Part shown: in pieces, positions 7,527-16,900 of the stretch
Numbering within the stretch: the first letter of the stretch is position 1
Layout of the letters: each line of letters begins with the position of its first letter
Assembly: GCA_021324015.1 (NCBI GenBank)
Contig: JAJPJX010000130.1
Span: 1-57,162 of the forward strand
Origin: Solibacteraceae bacterium
GTDB taxonomy: Bacteria > Acidobacteriota > Terriglobia > Bryobacterales > Bryobacteraceae
Length of the DNA: 57,162 nucleotides
Reading direction: 5' to 3'
Notes under the pieces: model-generated
Databases searched by the model: none
What the model saw: the letters and a program-made list of their open reading frames with translations, nothing else
What the model was told of the DNA's origin: nothing
Made by a program: the position numbers and the translations under genes

Positions 7527-9758
7527 CTACGGGTTGACCAGGCAGAACCCGGTCGAGTCGGAGCTGGACCACCCCACGAAGCCGCTGTTGACGATGGTGC
7601 GGTCGGCAGCTTCGAGGCGCACGATGTAGCCGCACGCATCCATGGGGCTGGTGTCCAGAGTCCAGTTGCCGGATTCGCCGGTGGTGGGCACCACGGGGTA
7701 ACTGCGCACCGAGGGCGAGACGGTCGCGCCGTGCGCCGGGGCCACGGGCTCCACGTGCAGGGTCAGCGCGCCGAAGTGCTCGTCGGTCACGCTGTAGGTG
7801 CCGTGCAGGATGTCGCCCTTCTGGAAGGTGCCGCAGTTGACGGCCGGCTGCACCGGTCCACCGCCGCGCTGGAAGCCGGTGATCTGGACGTGCGGCGTGG
7901 GAGCCACCTCGTCCAGGTACAGCTTCACGCTGCTGCGGGTGGTGCCGTCGGTGCACGAGATCACGCCGCCGGCCAGGGTGATGGGACCGGGCAGCAGGGC
8001 TTCGATCTTCACCTCCCACATGCCGGTCATGGGCGCGCCCGTAAACCACTGGCCGAGCACGCGGCCCGCCACCAACCGCCACTGGTTGGGATAGATCTGC
8101 TCGCGGTAGGTGTAGTAGCCGCTGCCGTCCACGGACTGCGTGTCGTCATACTGGACCACAGGTCCGCCGGCCTGCTCGGTGATATGGATGGTGAAGGCGT
8201 TCGACAGGGGCTGCCAGGCCCCTCCTCCCTGGCGCACGTACAGCTTGTACTTGAAGGGCGCCGCACCCGCGATCACGTTGGGCGGGTTCAGGATGAAGCC
8301 GGTGATGGTGATCAGTCCGCCGAAGGGCGACTCGTTGGCCGAGAAGCCCGCCACCACGCCGCCGCCCGTGGCCAGGCCGGTGGTCTGGTCGATGTCGCAC
8401 ACCGCCATGTCGCCGATGGTGTCGAGATAGGGCGTGTGGTCGTTCGGGTTGCACACCGGTCCGGGGTTGATCAGGATGGTGGTTTCCTTGCGGTTGCCCC
8501 AGGTGGGGACGAAGTTCGGATTGCCGGGAGGCGGAAGCTGCTCCCAGGCCAGAATGGCGCGCACCTTGGCGGTCTTCGGCCCCTGGCCGCACGGCTGGCG
8601 CCGGCAGCTCAGATCGATGGGCAGCACCACGGCGTACTTCAGGCCCTGCGGCGGAATGGACTGGATGTCATGCACGGTGACCGAAGCGGTGCCCGCGTAG
8701 GTGTATCCGGCGCCGTCGCCCCAGTCCACCCAGAAGGCCACGTTTTCCTGGCTGCCGGCGCTGCACAGGCCGCCCGAGTAGCCGTTGGGCAGCTTCACGG
8801 TGAGGATGCCGGCCAGGGCGTCCGGAAGCGCGCCCGTGCCGTTGCTCAGCCCGATGCAATCGAGCTGCTCGAAGGTGGTGTCGCCGTCGGTCTTGAGCAG
8901 GCTGCCGATCACGCTGCCGATTTGGACCCCGGGCAGGTCGGCCAGCACGCCCTTGAAGCCGGCGGTCATGACGGATTCGGTGAGCGCGGGCTGGGCGGCC
9001 AGTTTGGTGACCTCGGAGAACAGGTAGCGGTGCGCCGGCACCTTTTTGTCCTTGTAGAGCGCGTTCAGCTCGCCAACGGTCAGCTTCTTGGGCGGAGCGG
9101 CGGAGACGGGCTGGGAAAGATCGATGGCCTGCTTGAACTGGGCGGGCACCTCGATGTGGGCCTTCTGGAAGACTTCGCCCAGGGGCAGCAGTTGGAACGT
9201 GGGAAGTTGGATGCGCGCCTCGGCCACGCTCCCCCAGACCGGTTGGAAGCTCGGCGTGTTGGCCGGGGGCGGGTTGTTCCACGAAAGGATGGCGCGGATC
9301 AGGGGCAGGGTCTCGAACAAGCACCAGGTGCTGTCCAGATTGGCGGTCACTGAGACGACGTACTCGAGCGGCTTGGGCCCCGGCACGTCGTAGGCGGTGA
9401 ACGAGTTCATTCCCTGGTCCTGCCAGGTGGCGCCGTTGTCGTAGGAGACATAAAAGCGCACGTACTCGGGCGTGCCCGAGGTGCACACGCCGCCGCCGTA
9501 TCCGCTGGCCTGCTTGATATTGACCTCGGCTTCCAGGCGGTTGAGCTCGGGTTGGTAGCCCACGCAGCCGATCTCCTCGAAACCGGTGTCCGAAAGGATC
9601 TGGAGAACTGGCGGGAAGGGGCTGCCCTTGACGTTGCCGAAGTAGTTCGGGTTGGCGAGAATCAGTTGTCGAAATTGAGCGCGAGCCTGTTCGGGACGCA
9701 TGGCCGGGAGAGTCTCCGGCTGTTCCCCTCCGGGGCGCTGGGGCTTTTTGTCTGGCAT
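7527..9758 (-). CDS. Large protein with a duplicated Cys-containing beta domain, unknown function
   Basis: A 743-residue protein. I set the start at the ATG at 9758 because GGAGGA lies six bases upstream; an in-frame GTG at 9770 falls upstream of that ribosome binding site. There is no signal peptide. Two copies of a roughly 130-residue domain occur at residues 59-185 and 295-430, sharing GYGGGVC/GYSGGLC, then RAILSW/RAILAW, then FxPxWG. A further beta-rich region (430-743) includes GYYTYREQIYPNQWRL and ends with ADRTIVNSGFVG and a Cys near the C-terminus. About a dozen cysteines are present. I do not recognise a named family. It heads an operon with DUF1360 and an 89-residue protein and is divergent from a universal stress gene. 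A surface or structural role is an inference from the repeats. Confidence 0.8.
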   Translation of the reverse strand: MPDKKPQRPGGEQPETLPAMRPEQARAQFRQLILANPNYFGNVKGSPFPPVLQILSDTGFEEIGCVGYQPELNRLEAEVNIKQASGYGGGVCTSGTPEYVRFYVSYDNGATWQDQGMNSFTAYDVPGPKPLEYVVSVTANLDSTWCLFETLPLIRAILSWNNPPPANTPSFQPVWGSVAEARIQLPTFQLLPLGEVFQKAHIEVPAQFKQAIDLSQPVSAAPPKKLTVGELNALYKDKKVPAHRYLFSEVTKLAAQPALTESVMTAGFKGVLADLPGVQIGSVIGSLLKTDGDTTFEQLDCIGLSNGTGALPDALAGILTVKLPNGYSGGLCSAGSQENVAFWVDWGDGAGYTYAGTASVTVHDIQSIPPQGLKYAVVLPIDLSCRRQPCGQGPKTAKVRAILAWEQLPPPGNPNFVPTWGNRKETTILINPGPVCNPNDHTPYLDTIGDMAVCDIDQTTGLATGGGVVAGFSANESPFGGLITITGFILNPPNVIAGAAPFKYKLYVRQGGGAWQPLSNAFTIHITEQAGGPVVQYDDTQSVDGSGYYTYREQIYPNQWRLVAGRVLGQWFTGAPMTGMWEVKIEALLPGPITLAGGVISCTDGTTRSSVKLYLDEVAPTPHVQITGFQRGGGPVQPAVNCGTFQKGDILHGTYSVTDEHFGALTLHVEPVAPAHGATVSPSVRSYPVVPTTGESGNWTLDTSPMDACGYIVRLEAADRTIVNSGFVGWSSSDSTGFCLVNP

Positions 9759-9884
9759 GAATTCCTCCACAGCGCGTATGTGCAGCGCCCCGGCCGATCG
9801 TTACGGCGGGAGTACCATCTTTCCCCGGAGCCGCCGGGCGTCACGATGGCGGCGGAATTGAATCTTCCCAGGTGGAGGACCAGC

Positions 9885-10724
9885 ATGTACCGACATATCC
9901 TCGCGCCGGTGGATTTCAGCCCGATCGCGGCGATCGGGCTGCGGCACGCCGCGCGCCTGGCGCAGTGCGGCCCGGCACGGCTCACGGCGCTTTTCGCGGA
10001 TCCCTTTACTCCCCCGCTCTACTTCACGGAATCCCGCGTCCAGGCCCTGGCCGGAGAGTTTCGGGAGGCGATGCGTGACGCCGAGGAACGGCTGCGCGCG
10101 TTTGTGCGCGAACACGCTCCCGGCACGCCGGCGGACGCCGTAGTGATGGAGAAGTTGCCGGTGGACGGCATTCTTGCCGCCATCCCGATGCTGGGGATCG
10201 ACCTGGTAGCCATGGGCACGCACGGCCGCAGCGGGTTCAATCGCCTGATGTTAGGCTCAGTGGCGGAGAAGGTGCTGCGCGCCAGCCCGGTTCCCGTGCT
10301 GACGGTGGGCCAGCGGCATCCCGAGCCGGAGATACGCCGCATTCTGGTGCCGGCGAACGATTCCGACGCGGCGCGGCAGGCGCTGGCCGAGGCGGCCGAA
10401 ATCGCCGTATGTACCGGGGCTTCCCTCACGCTGTTGTACGTGCGGGACGAGCAGGCCGGAGAGGCCGCTCCCGATCTGTGCGCATGGGTCCCCCCGGGCG
10501 CACGCGGGCGCTGCGAAATTCGCCAGATTACGGTGGAAGGCGACCCGGCCGAACGCATTGTGGAGAACGCCGCCGCGCTGGAAGCGGACCTGGTAGTCCT
10601 CGGGACGCGGCGGAGGCCATTTGCGGACGCCACGGTGTTGGGGTCCACCACAGCACGAGTGGTGCGGCACGCACCCTGCGCGGTGCTGACCGTGATCCAC
10701 CGCACAGCGGCGGTGGCAGCGTGA
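9885..10724 (+). CDS. Tandem universal stress protein (two UspA domains)
   Basis: A 279-residue protein with two UspA domains, roughly residues 1-140 and 147-275. The first opens with ILAPVDFSPIAAIGLRHAAR and has the ATP-binding loop GTHGRSGFNRLMLGS at 111-125. The second opens with RRILVPANDSDAARQAL and has a partly changed loop, GTRRRPFADATVLGST. Family members bind ATP or AMP and help cells survive stress; the first domain keeps the G-x2-G-x9-G-S nucleotide motif. The start at 9885 has GGAGG six bases upstream; longer in-frame starts run into the opposite gene. The 126-base gap to the divergent operon probably holds both promoters. Confidence 0.93.
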   Translation: MYRHILAPVDFSPIAAIGLRHAARLAQCGPARLTALFADPFTPPLYFTESRVQALAGEFREAMRDAEERLRAFVREHAPGTPADAVVMEKLPVDGILAAIPMLGIDLVAMGTHGRSGFNRLMLGSVAEKVLRASPVPVLTVGQRHPEPEIRRILVPANDSDAARQALAEAAEIAVCTGASLTLLYVRDEQAGEAAPDLCAWVPPGARGRCEIRQITVEGDPAERIVENAAALEADLVVLGTRRRPFADATVLGSTTARVVRHAPCAVLTVIHRTAAVAA

Positions 10725-10763
10725 AGCCGGGCACGCAGAAGTTGCGCGGCGCTCCGGGGCCCG

Positions 10764-10780
10764 CCCGCAGATCGTGCGGG
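10764..10780. repeat. GC-rich hairpin after universal stress gene
   Basis: CCCGCA-GATCG-TGCGGG is a perfect 6-bp stem 40 bases past the stop of the universal stress gene. The T-rich stretch near 10798 is too far downstream for a classic intrinsic terminator, so a terminator role is possible but weak. Confidence 0.3.
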
Positions 10781-10878
10781 GCCGTGGGGAGGACTGCTTT
10801 TACTTTTCAACGGATTGGAGAGGGAATGCCGCGTGCGCCACATCCCAGCGAGTCGAAACAGGCTCACTGGAGAAAAAG

Positions 10879-11610
10879 ATGCGATTCATTAAAAACGGCT
10901 TTACGGCTTTCCTGCTGGCTTCCGGGCTGCTGCTGGCCCAAGGGCGCGGAGGCGCCAACGGACCGGGTGCGGGTGCGGGCCTGGACCTGACCAGAACCCA
11001 GACCATCGAGGGCGTGATCAGCGCGCTCAACCTCGTCTATGGCGTGCAGTACCCCTCCATGGTCGTCAACAACACGGAGATCAAGCTGGCGCCGGCTTGG
11101 TATTTCGTGGAGAACGATTTCGAACTGGCGGTCAAAGACCGCGTGCGGGTTACGGCGGCGCCCTGCCGGGCGTGCGGCGATCCGGCCTTGTACGCCATTG
11201 ACATCACCATCACGGCCAGCGGCGACGTAATTGTGCTGCGCTCGAGCGCGGGGCTGCCCCTGTGGACCCGGGGGGCCGGCCAGGGGTCCGGCGCCGCCGC
11301 CAGAGGCGCGGGTATCGATTCCGGAAGCATCCGGACAGTGACGGGCAAGATCAGCAGCGTCAACGCGGGCGCGGGGATCCAGATGCCCACGCTGACGCTG
11401 GCGGTGGACGGCGCATCACTCTCCGTGCGCATCGGGCCGGAGCGGGTGCTGCTGGAAGCGGATTTCCCATTGCATGTGGGGGACCAGATCACGGCGCGGA
11501 TCGCGCTGGCCACCTGTACGGGACAGTACGTGGCGCTGTCACTGACCAATGCCCAGGGAACCACGCTGGTGCTGCGGAACGACGATGGCGCGCCCGTGTG
11601 GCCGCGCTGA
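10879..11610 (+). CDS. Exported protein with a duplicated OB-like beta domain
   Basis: A 243-residue protein. The start at ATG 10879 has GGAG six bases upstream and gives a clear signal peptide (MRFIKNGFTAFLLASGLLLA, cleavage likely near AQG); the longer frame starting at 10774 lacks these features. After a Gly-rich linker come two copies of a roughly 90-residue domain (about 38-127 and 153-243). Each starts with T-I/V-x-G-x-I-S, has a V-x-D-x-V/I-T-A strand, and closes with LRSSAGLPLWTR or LRNDDGAPVWPR. The pattern resembles OB-fold periplasmic domains of the DUF5666 kind, but the match is not certain. The first copy has a C-x-x-C (CRAC). It is followed 27 bases later by a Cys-rich exported protein, so the two are probably co-transcribed. 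Confidence 0.8.
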   Translation: MRFIKNGFTAFLLASGLLLAQGRGGANGPGAGAGLDLTRTQTIEGVISALNLVYGVQYPSMVVNNTEIKLAPAWYFVENDFELAVKDRVRVTAAPCRACGDPALYAIDITITASGDVIVLRSSAGLPLWTRGAGQGSGAAARGAGIDSGSIRTVTGKISSVNAGAGIQMPTLTLAVDGASLSVRIGPERVLLEADFPLHVGDQITARIALATCTGQYVALSLTNAQGTTLVLRNDDGAPVWPR

Positions 11611-11637
11611 TTTCGGGCAACGATACAGGAGGCAATC

Positions 11638-11874
11638 ATGAAGCGAGTCATGCTGTGGATCGCGGCGGCCATTCTGGCGACCGCGGCATCTTTGCCGGCG
11701 CAGGCGCAGGGACGGGGTTCCTGCCCCGGAGCGAAGCAGTGCGGTAACTGCCAGCGGTGCGGACAGATGCGGGGGGCGCGGGCGGGGCGCGGGGCAGGCC
11801 GCAGCGGTCAGTGCCCGCGGCAAGCGCAGACGCCAGCTCCAGCGCCAGCCCCGGATGCGGGAGCCAAGAAGTAG
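11638..11874 (+). CDS. Small exported Cys-rich protein
   Basis: A 78-residue product with a strong ribosome binding site (AGGAGG, five bases before ATG). Residues 1-23 form a signal peptide ending in PAQAQG. The mature part has CPGAKQCGNCQRCGQMRG, that is cysteines spaced C-x5-C-x2-C-x2-C, one more Cys later, a Gly/Arg-rich stretch and a Pro/Ala tail ending in KK. The cysteine cluster could bind a metal ion or be redox active. I do not recognise a family. It lies between two other exported proteins of unknown function. Confidence 0.7.
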   Translation: MKRVMLWIAAAILATAASLPAQAQGRGSCPGAKQCGNCQRCGQMRGARAGRGAGRSGQCPRQAQTPAPAPAPDAGAKK

Positions 11875-12040
11875 GCCCCCGCGGCGCTCGCGGCGGCCCG
11901 GACCGGCCGTTGCGGGCGCCGCGCCGCGTCTCATGGAAAATCGGGACGCGGATGCCGGGCTCGCGGGGCGAATTTACTGTGCGGACCGGATAAACGGATG
12001 GCTGCGGCGGGCCGTAGGAAGCCGCAGAGGAACAATTCCA

Positions 12041-12358
12041 ATGTTGAAGAACCTTTTGTTCGCATTCGCACTGTGCGGTCTCGCCATCGCGAGTGCCAAG
12101 ACCTACACCGTGACCTTGTCGGAACCTTACACGCTGGCCGGCAAAGAACTCCAGCCGGGCGATTACCACCTGAGCGTGGACGGCAGCCAGGCGGTGCTGA
12201 AGGATTCGCAGGGGCACGTTGTGGCGGCGCATGGGACTGTGACGCAGGCAACCACCAAGCACGAGTACACGGCTGTGGAATCACGCAGCGCCAACGGCGG
12301 CTCAGAATTGCGCGCCATCGAACTGCGGGGCACTAACGAAACCGTAAAATTCAACTAA
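12041..12358 (+). CDS. Small exported beta-rich protein, unknown function
   Basis: A 105-residue product starting at ATG 12041 with GAGGA nine bases upstream. Residues 1-19 are a signal peptide (MLKNLLFAFALCGLAIASA). The mature protein is beta-rich and polar: KTYTVTLSEPYTLAGKELQP, GDYHLSVDGSQAVLKD, then a C-terminal strand ending NETVKFN. The Leu/Gly pattern (AGKELQPGDYHLSV) is common in small periplasmic proteins of Acidobacteriota. It is probably separate from the two preceding genes, since 166 bases intervene. Its stop is 16 bases from the converging sulfatase stop. Confidence 0.72.
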   Translation: MLKNLLFAFALCGLAIASAKTYTVTLSEPYTLAGKELQPGDYHLSVDGSQAVLKDSQGHVVAAHGTVTQATTKHEYTAVESRSANGGSELRAIELRGTNETVKFN

Positions 12359-12374
12359 GCTGTCAGATCCTGAA

Positions 12375-13796
12375 CTAAGGCGATTGGGCGCCATCGGAAT
12401 AGCGTTTGTAGATGGGAATATGCTGCGTCGTGGTGGAGCGCCAGTCTTCCAGCGCCGGCGCACCGTGCTGATGGAAAAAATCATGCATGTCGCGGCGGAG
12501 CGCGGATAGTTCCTTCCGATGGCGCGGGTCGTCAATCACATTCCGTCGTTCGCCGGGATCGGCTTCCAGGTCGAATAGCTCACTGGGCCACTTTCTAGTG
12601 CGCTCGATGTACTTGAGATTCTCCGTCCGAATGCCGCGCACATACTCATATTCGAAGTACAAGCGATTGCGCCAGGCTGGCGACTCGCCGCGCAGAAACG
12701 CCGCGTAGCTGCGGCCGGGCCGCCGGACCGCGCTCTTCGGAACGGGAACGCCGAGGTAGTCGAGAATCGTGGGGAAGAAGTCGTAGTTGGAGACCATGGG
12801 GGTGAGTGTCTGGCCGGCCCGGATGCGCCCCGGCAAATTCCAGATGAGCGGCACGTGCAGCGATTCCTCGTACATATTCAGCGGAATGGTCCCATTGCCC
12901 TTGCCCCAGACGCCGTGATGGCCGGCGTTCCAACCCTGATCCGCAGTGAAGATGATTAGGGTGTTGTCCCGAACGCCTAGCTCCTCCAACCGCCTGACAA
13001 TGCGGCCCAGATTGTAGTCCATGCCGGTGATCAGCGCGGAATACGCGTGCTTGGGTTCGCGCTTGCCGTGGTGGACGGCATCGCTGGCCTCCTGCCACGG
13101 ATTCATCGGCTCGTTCGGGAAACAGGAGAACTGCGACTGGTCGTACCACTGGCGGTAAGTCTCGGGCTGGTAAGTATACGGAGTGTGCGGCGCGTAGAAA
13201 GGGACCTGCAGCCAAAACGGCCGGTCGTGATATAGGTTCAGGAATTCAATGGCATAATCGCCGATGGCATCCGTCTTGTAGCCCCGGTACCGGATTTTCC
13301 GGCCGTTCTTGACAAATTCGGGGTCGCGGTATGTGCCGCCGCCGCCGGGCACCGTGGCCCACCAGGAAAACCCCGCCTGCGCCTGGTCGTCCAGCCCCAT
13401 GTGCCACTTGCCTGCCATCCCCAGTGTGTAGCCGTGAGAGGCCAGGATTTCCGAATACGTGATGTGACCGTCGAGAAAGCGATGGGAGCCAGAACCATAA
13501 CTGTCTTCCGGCAGAAGCCAGTCCTGCACGCCGTGCTGCGACGGGATGAGGCCGGTCATGTAGGTCATGCGGCTGGGCGAGCATACCGGCGTACAGGAGA
13601 AGGCGCGGGTGAAGCGCACGCCGCCATCGGCGAGTCGCTGCAGATTGGGGGTGTGCAGGTCGGTGCAGCCGTACGGACTGGAAGCCCAGAACCCATGATC
13701 ATCGGTTAGGAAGAACACGACGTTCAATCTGCGTTGGCCGGCAGCGCGGAGAAAAGGAGCGGCCAGCGCCCCGGAGAGCAATTGCCTGCGGTGCAT
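12375..13796 (-). CDS. Exported sulfatase (formylglycine-dependent, type I)
   Basis: A 473-residue sulfatase hydrolysing sulfate esters. The active-site block CSPSRMTYMTG begins at Cys72, the residue converted to formylglycine by a separate FGE enzyme, none of which is encoded in this window. Metal-binding TDDHG lies near residue 31, and the GKWHMG and FTADQGWNAGHHG blocks are also present. I use ATG at 13796 because it gives an N-terminal export signal starting MHRRQLL (paired arginines, Tat-like) with a hydrophobic stretch; the upstream ATG at 13844 adds an unrelated 16 residues. It is divergent from a TonB-dependent receptor, suggesting shared control and a role in using sulfated compounds, but the substrate is unknown. 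Confidence 0.92.
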   Translation of the reverse strand: MHRRQLLSGALAAPFLRAAGQRRLNVVFFLTDDHGFWASSPYGCTDLHTPNLQRLADGGVRFTRAFSCTPVCSPSRMTYMTGLIPSQHGVQDWLLPEDSYGSGSHRFLDGHITYSEILASHGYTLGMAGKWHMGLDDQAQAGFSWWATVPGGGGTYRDPEFVKNGRKIRYRGYKTDAIGDYAIEFLNLYHDRPFWLQVPFYAPHTPYTYQPETYRQWYDQSQFSCFPNEPMNPWQEASDAVHHGKREPKHAYSALITGMDYNLGRIVRRLEELGVRDNTLIIFTADQGWNAGHHGVWGKGNGTIPLNMYEESLHVPLIWNLPGRIRAGQTLTPMVSNYDFFPTILDYLGVPVPKSAVRRPGRSYAAFLRGESPAWRNRLYFEYEYVRGIRTENLKYIERTRKWPSELFDLEADPGERRNVIDDPRHRKELSALRRDMHDFFHQHGAPALEDWRSTTTQHIPIYKRYSDGAQSP

Positions 13797-13854
13797 GCCT
13801 AAGATTCTTACCACAGTCGGGGTCGCAGGACACCGCCTCAGCAAATGGATGGCG

Positions 13855-13884
13855 TCAACAAAGAGCCGGGCTCGGTTGTATACT
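13855..13884 (+). promoter_or_regulatory. Candidate sigma70-type promoter for first TonB receptor
   Basis: TCAACA (13855-13860) and TATACT (13879-13884) are separated by 18 bases. Transcription would start about 20 bases before the GAGGGGG ribosome binding site and ATG at 13913. It lies in the 116-base gap shared with the divergent sulfatase. Confidence 0.45.
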
Positions 13885-13912
13885 GAAACGCCAGAACCGA
13901 AAGAGGGGGATC

Positions 13913-16900
13913 ATGCGGAAAGCGTCGGCTCTTTTTCCTGGACTCGTTATTCTGGCTCTGGCGGGCACCGGTTGGCTCAGCGCGCAGGTGGACACCGGCA
14001 CGATCAGCGGAGTGGTGAGGGACCCGTCGGGCGGTGTGGTGCCGCATGCGAAGATCACGATTCGCAACCTGGGCACCGGTCAGTCCCAGGATCTCCTGAG
14101 CGACGCCCAAGGCCTGTACGTATCTCTGCCGCTGTACACGGGGCAGTATGGCGTTACAGCCAGTGCTCCGGGGTTCGACGCGATGACCAGGCGCGTCGAT
14201 CTGAACGTGGCGCAAAGGGTCTCGCTGGATTTCGACCTGCAAGTGGCGTCAGCGGCGCAGGCGGTGGATGTGCAGGCCACGGCGGGGGCGCTACAGACGG
14301 AAAGCGAGACCTCCACGCTCTCCAATCTGCGCAACGAGACCGAGGTGAAGAACCTGCCTCTGAACGGCCGGAATTTCGCTCAGTTGATGGGCCTGTCGGC
14401 AGGCGTGATGCCGGCGGAATCGGAGATGACCGGCAACAACCCGATCATAGTCAAGCGCGGTGTGACGGCATACGCGATGAACGGTTCGCGCCTGGAGGAA
14501 AATCAATTCCTCATCGAAGGGATCTACGACAACGACAATCACAACGGGCTGGGGATCCTTCTGTTTCCCCCGCTGGACGCCATCGAAGAATTCCGCGAGG
14601 AGACGTCGGTGGCCGACGCCAGATTCGGGCGGGGCGGCGGCGGCACGGCCAATATCATCTTTAAGTCGGGGACGAACCATTTCCACGGGGACCTGTTCGA
14701 ATTCCTGCGCAACTCCGCGCTGGACGCCAGGAATTTCTTTGACAAGCGCATTCCCGAATTTCGCATGAATCAGTACGGCGGCACTTTGGGCGGGCCGCTC
14801 CTTCCGGGGAAGGACACCAGGACCTTCTTCTTCGCGGATTTCCAGGGAACGCGGACGCGGCAGGGGCAATCGCTGGTGGACTCGGTTCCCACCGCGGCGG
14901 AGCGGGCAGGCGATTTTTCGGCCTTTTCGCAGGTCATCTTCAACCCGCTCGCGCAGACGGCCTCGGGGAGCACTTTCCAGCGGCAGCCGTTTCCCGGAAA
15001 CCAGATTCCGGCCTCGATGATCAACCCCGTCGGGCGGAATCTGATGAATCTTTATCCGCTGCCGAACCAGGCGGGGACGGTCAACAATTACCTGTATGCC
15101 GCACCCCGCGCCATCACGGAAAACAGCTTCGACGGAAAGCTGAACCGCACCTTCTCGGACTCCGATAGCGGCTGGGCGCGCTACAGCCACAGCTTTTTCA
15201 ATATCTACGAGCCGGGACAACTGCCTCCACCGGCCGTCGGCGGCGGTCCTCCGAGCGGCCCGAATTATCAGACGGCGGATCAGGCGGTGCTGAGCGAGAC
15301 GCACATTTTTTCGCCGCGCGCTGTCAACCAGGCCCGTTTCGGTTTCACCCGCCTGAATGATCAGTCGCTCAATGTCGACTACGGACAGAATCTCGCTCTC
15401 GATGCCGGGATTGCGGGCGTCAACGTTCCCGGCAATATTGAATCCAGCGGCCTGCCCCTGATCAACATCACCGGTCTGACTCCGCTGGGAGAGAACGGTT
15501 TCAGTCCCGCCATTATCGTGAGCAACAACTTCCAGTGGAACGACGACGTCACCTATATCCGCGGGAAGCACGCGCTCAGTTTTGGCGCCCAGTTCCTGCG
15601 CATCCAGTACAACGTATTCCAATCGACGTCCGAGCGCGGGTCGATGAGCTTTACCACGGCCTACACTTCTAATCCGGCGTCGGGGGGAGCCACGGGGCTG
15701 GGAGCGGCGGACCTGCTTCTGGGCAAACCGCTCTCCGGCAGTCTCATTTATGTGCCGGGAATCATCGGCATGCGGCAATCCGACGTGGCGGCTTACGTGC
15801 AGGACGATTTTAAGATTTCGAGCAGGCTCACCGTCAACATGGGCGTGCGCTACGAGAATTTCATCGGGTGGCCATGGAAAGAGGTGGATAATCGCATGTA
15901 TCAGTTTGTTCCCGCCACAGGCAGTCTCGCCCAGGTGGGAACGAACGGCATTCCGCGCAGCGGCCATTACGGCAACAATGCGAATTTTGCTCCGCGCATC
16001 GGCCTGGCTTACAAACTGCCGAAGGACACGGTCATTCGGGCCGCTTACGGAGTTTTCTATTCCGCTCCCCAGGTGGCTTCCACCTATGACATCAACTTCA
16101 ACCCGCCGGAGACGATCAGCGCTGCGTTCACCAACAGCCAGTTCGATTTCACGGGCGCGCGCCCGGCGTCAGCGGGCTTCAACCGCAGCAACACAGTAGC
16201 CTCGGGAGCATCGCTGGTTTACCTGGACCCACATGCAAAGACTCCCATGACCCAGCAGTGGAATGCCACGATCGCGCACCAGTTTCCCGGCTCGATTCTG
16301 GTGACCGCAGCCTACGTGGGAACGAAGGGGACCTGGCTCAACGGCTACCCGGACATCAACGAGGCAGTCCCGGGAACCTCCCCGATCGCCTCCCGCCGGC
16401 CGTTTCCTTTGTACAACACCATCTCCGGCCTGGAAAATATCGACAACTCCAGCTACAACGGGCTGCAGCTAACCGCGGCACGCCGTCTGAGCAGCGGGTT
16501 GGATGTGCAGATCGCCTATACGTACAGCCACGCGATCGATGAAGCATCCGGCAACATTGTGACTCCCATGGACAGCCACAATATCCGTCTGGATCGCGGC
16601 AGCGCGGATTTCAACGTGCCGCACCGGTTCGTAGCGAGTTGGGCGTATCTGCTGCCGCTCCACGCGTCCGGAGTGCTCAAGCAGGTCGTGCAGGGCTGGC
16701 AATTGAACGGGATTGTCTCGCTCTACAGCGGTCTGCCGTTTTCCGTCGGTTCGGCGAGCAACACGCTGAATATCGGCAAGGGCACGCGGGCCGACCGGTT
16801 GTGCGGCGGGAGCCTGGCGAATCCCACGGTGGCCGACTGGTTCAATCTCGGCTGTTTTGCGACTCCGGGGACCTTGCAGTGGGGCAACGGCGGGCGCAAC

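Noticed and set aside
7209-9353. A 714-residue plus-strand open frame
   Set aside because: It is antisense to the 743-residue repeat protein, is rich in Gly/Arg/His/Val with no domain sense, and has no ribosome binding site. High GC content removes stop codons from such shadow frames.
11639-11934. Alternative reading frames over the Cys-rich peptide gene
   Set aside because: They lack ribosome binding sites and signal peptides, whereas the chosen frame has AGGAGG and a clean signal sequence.
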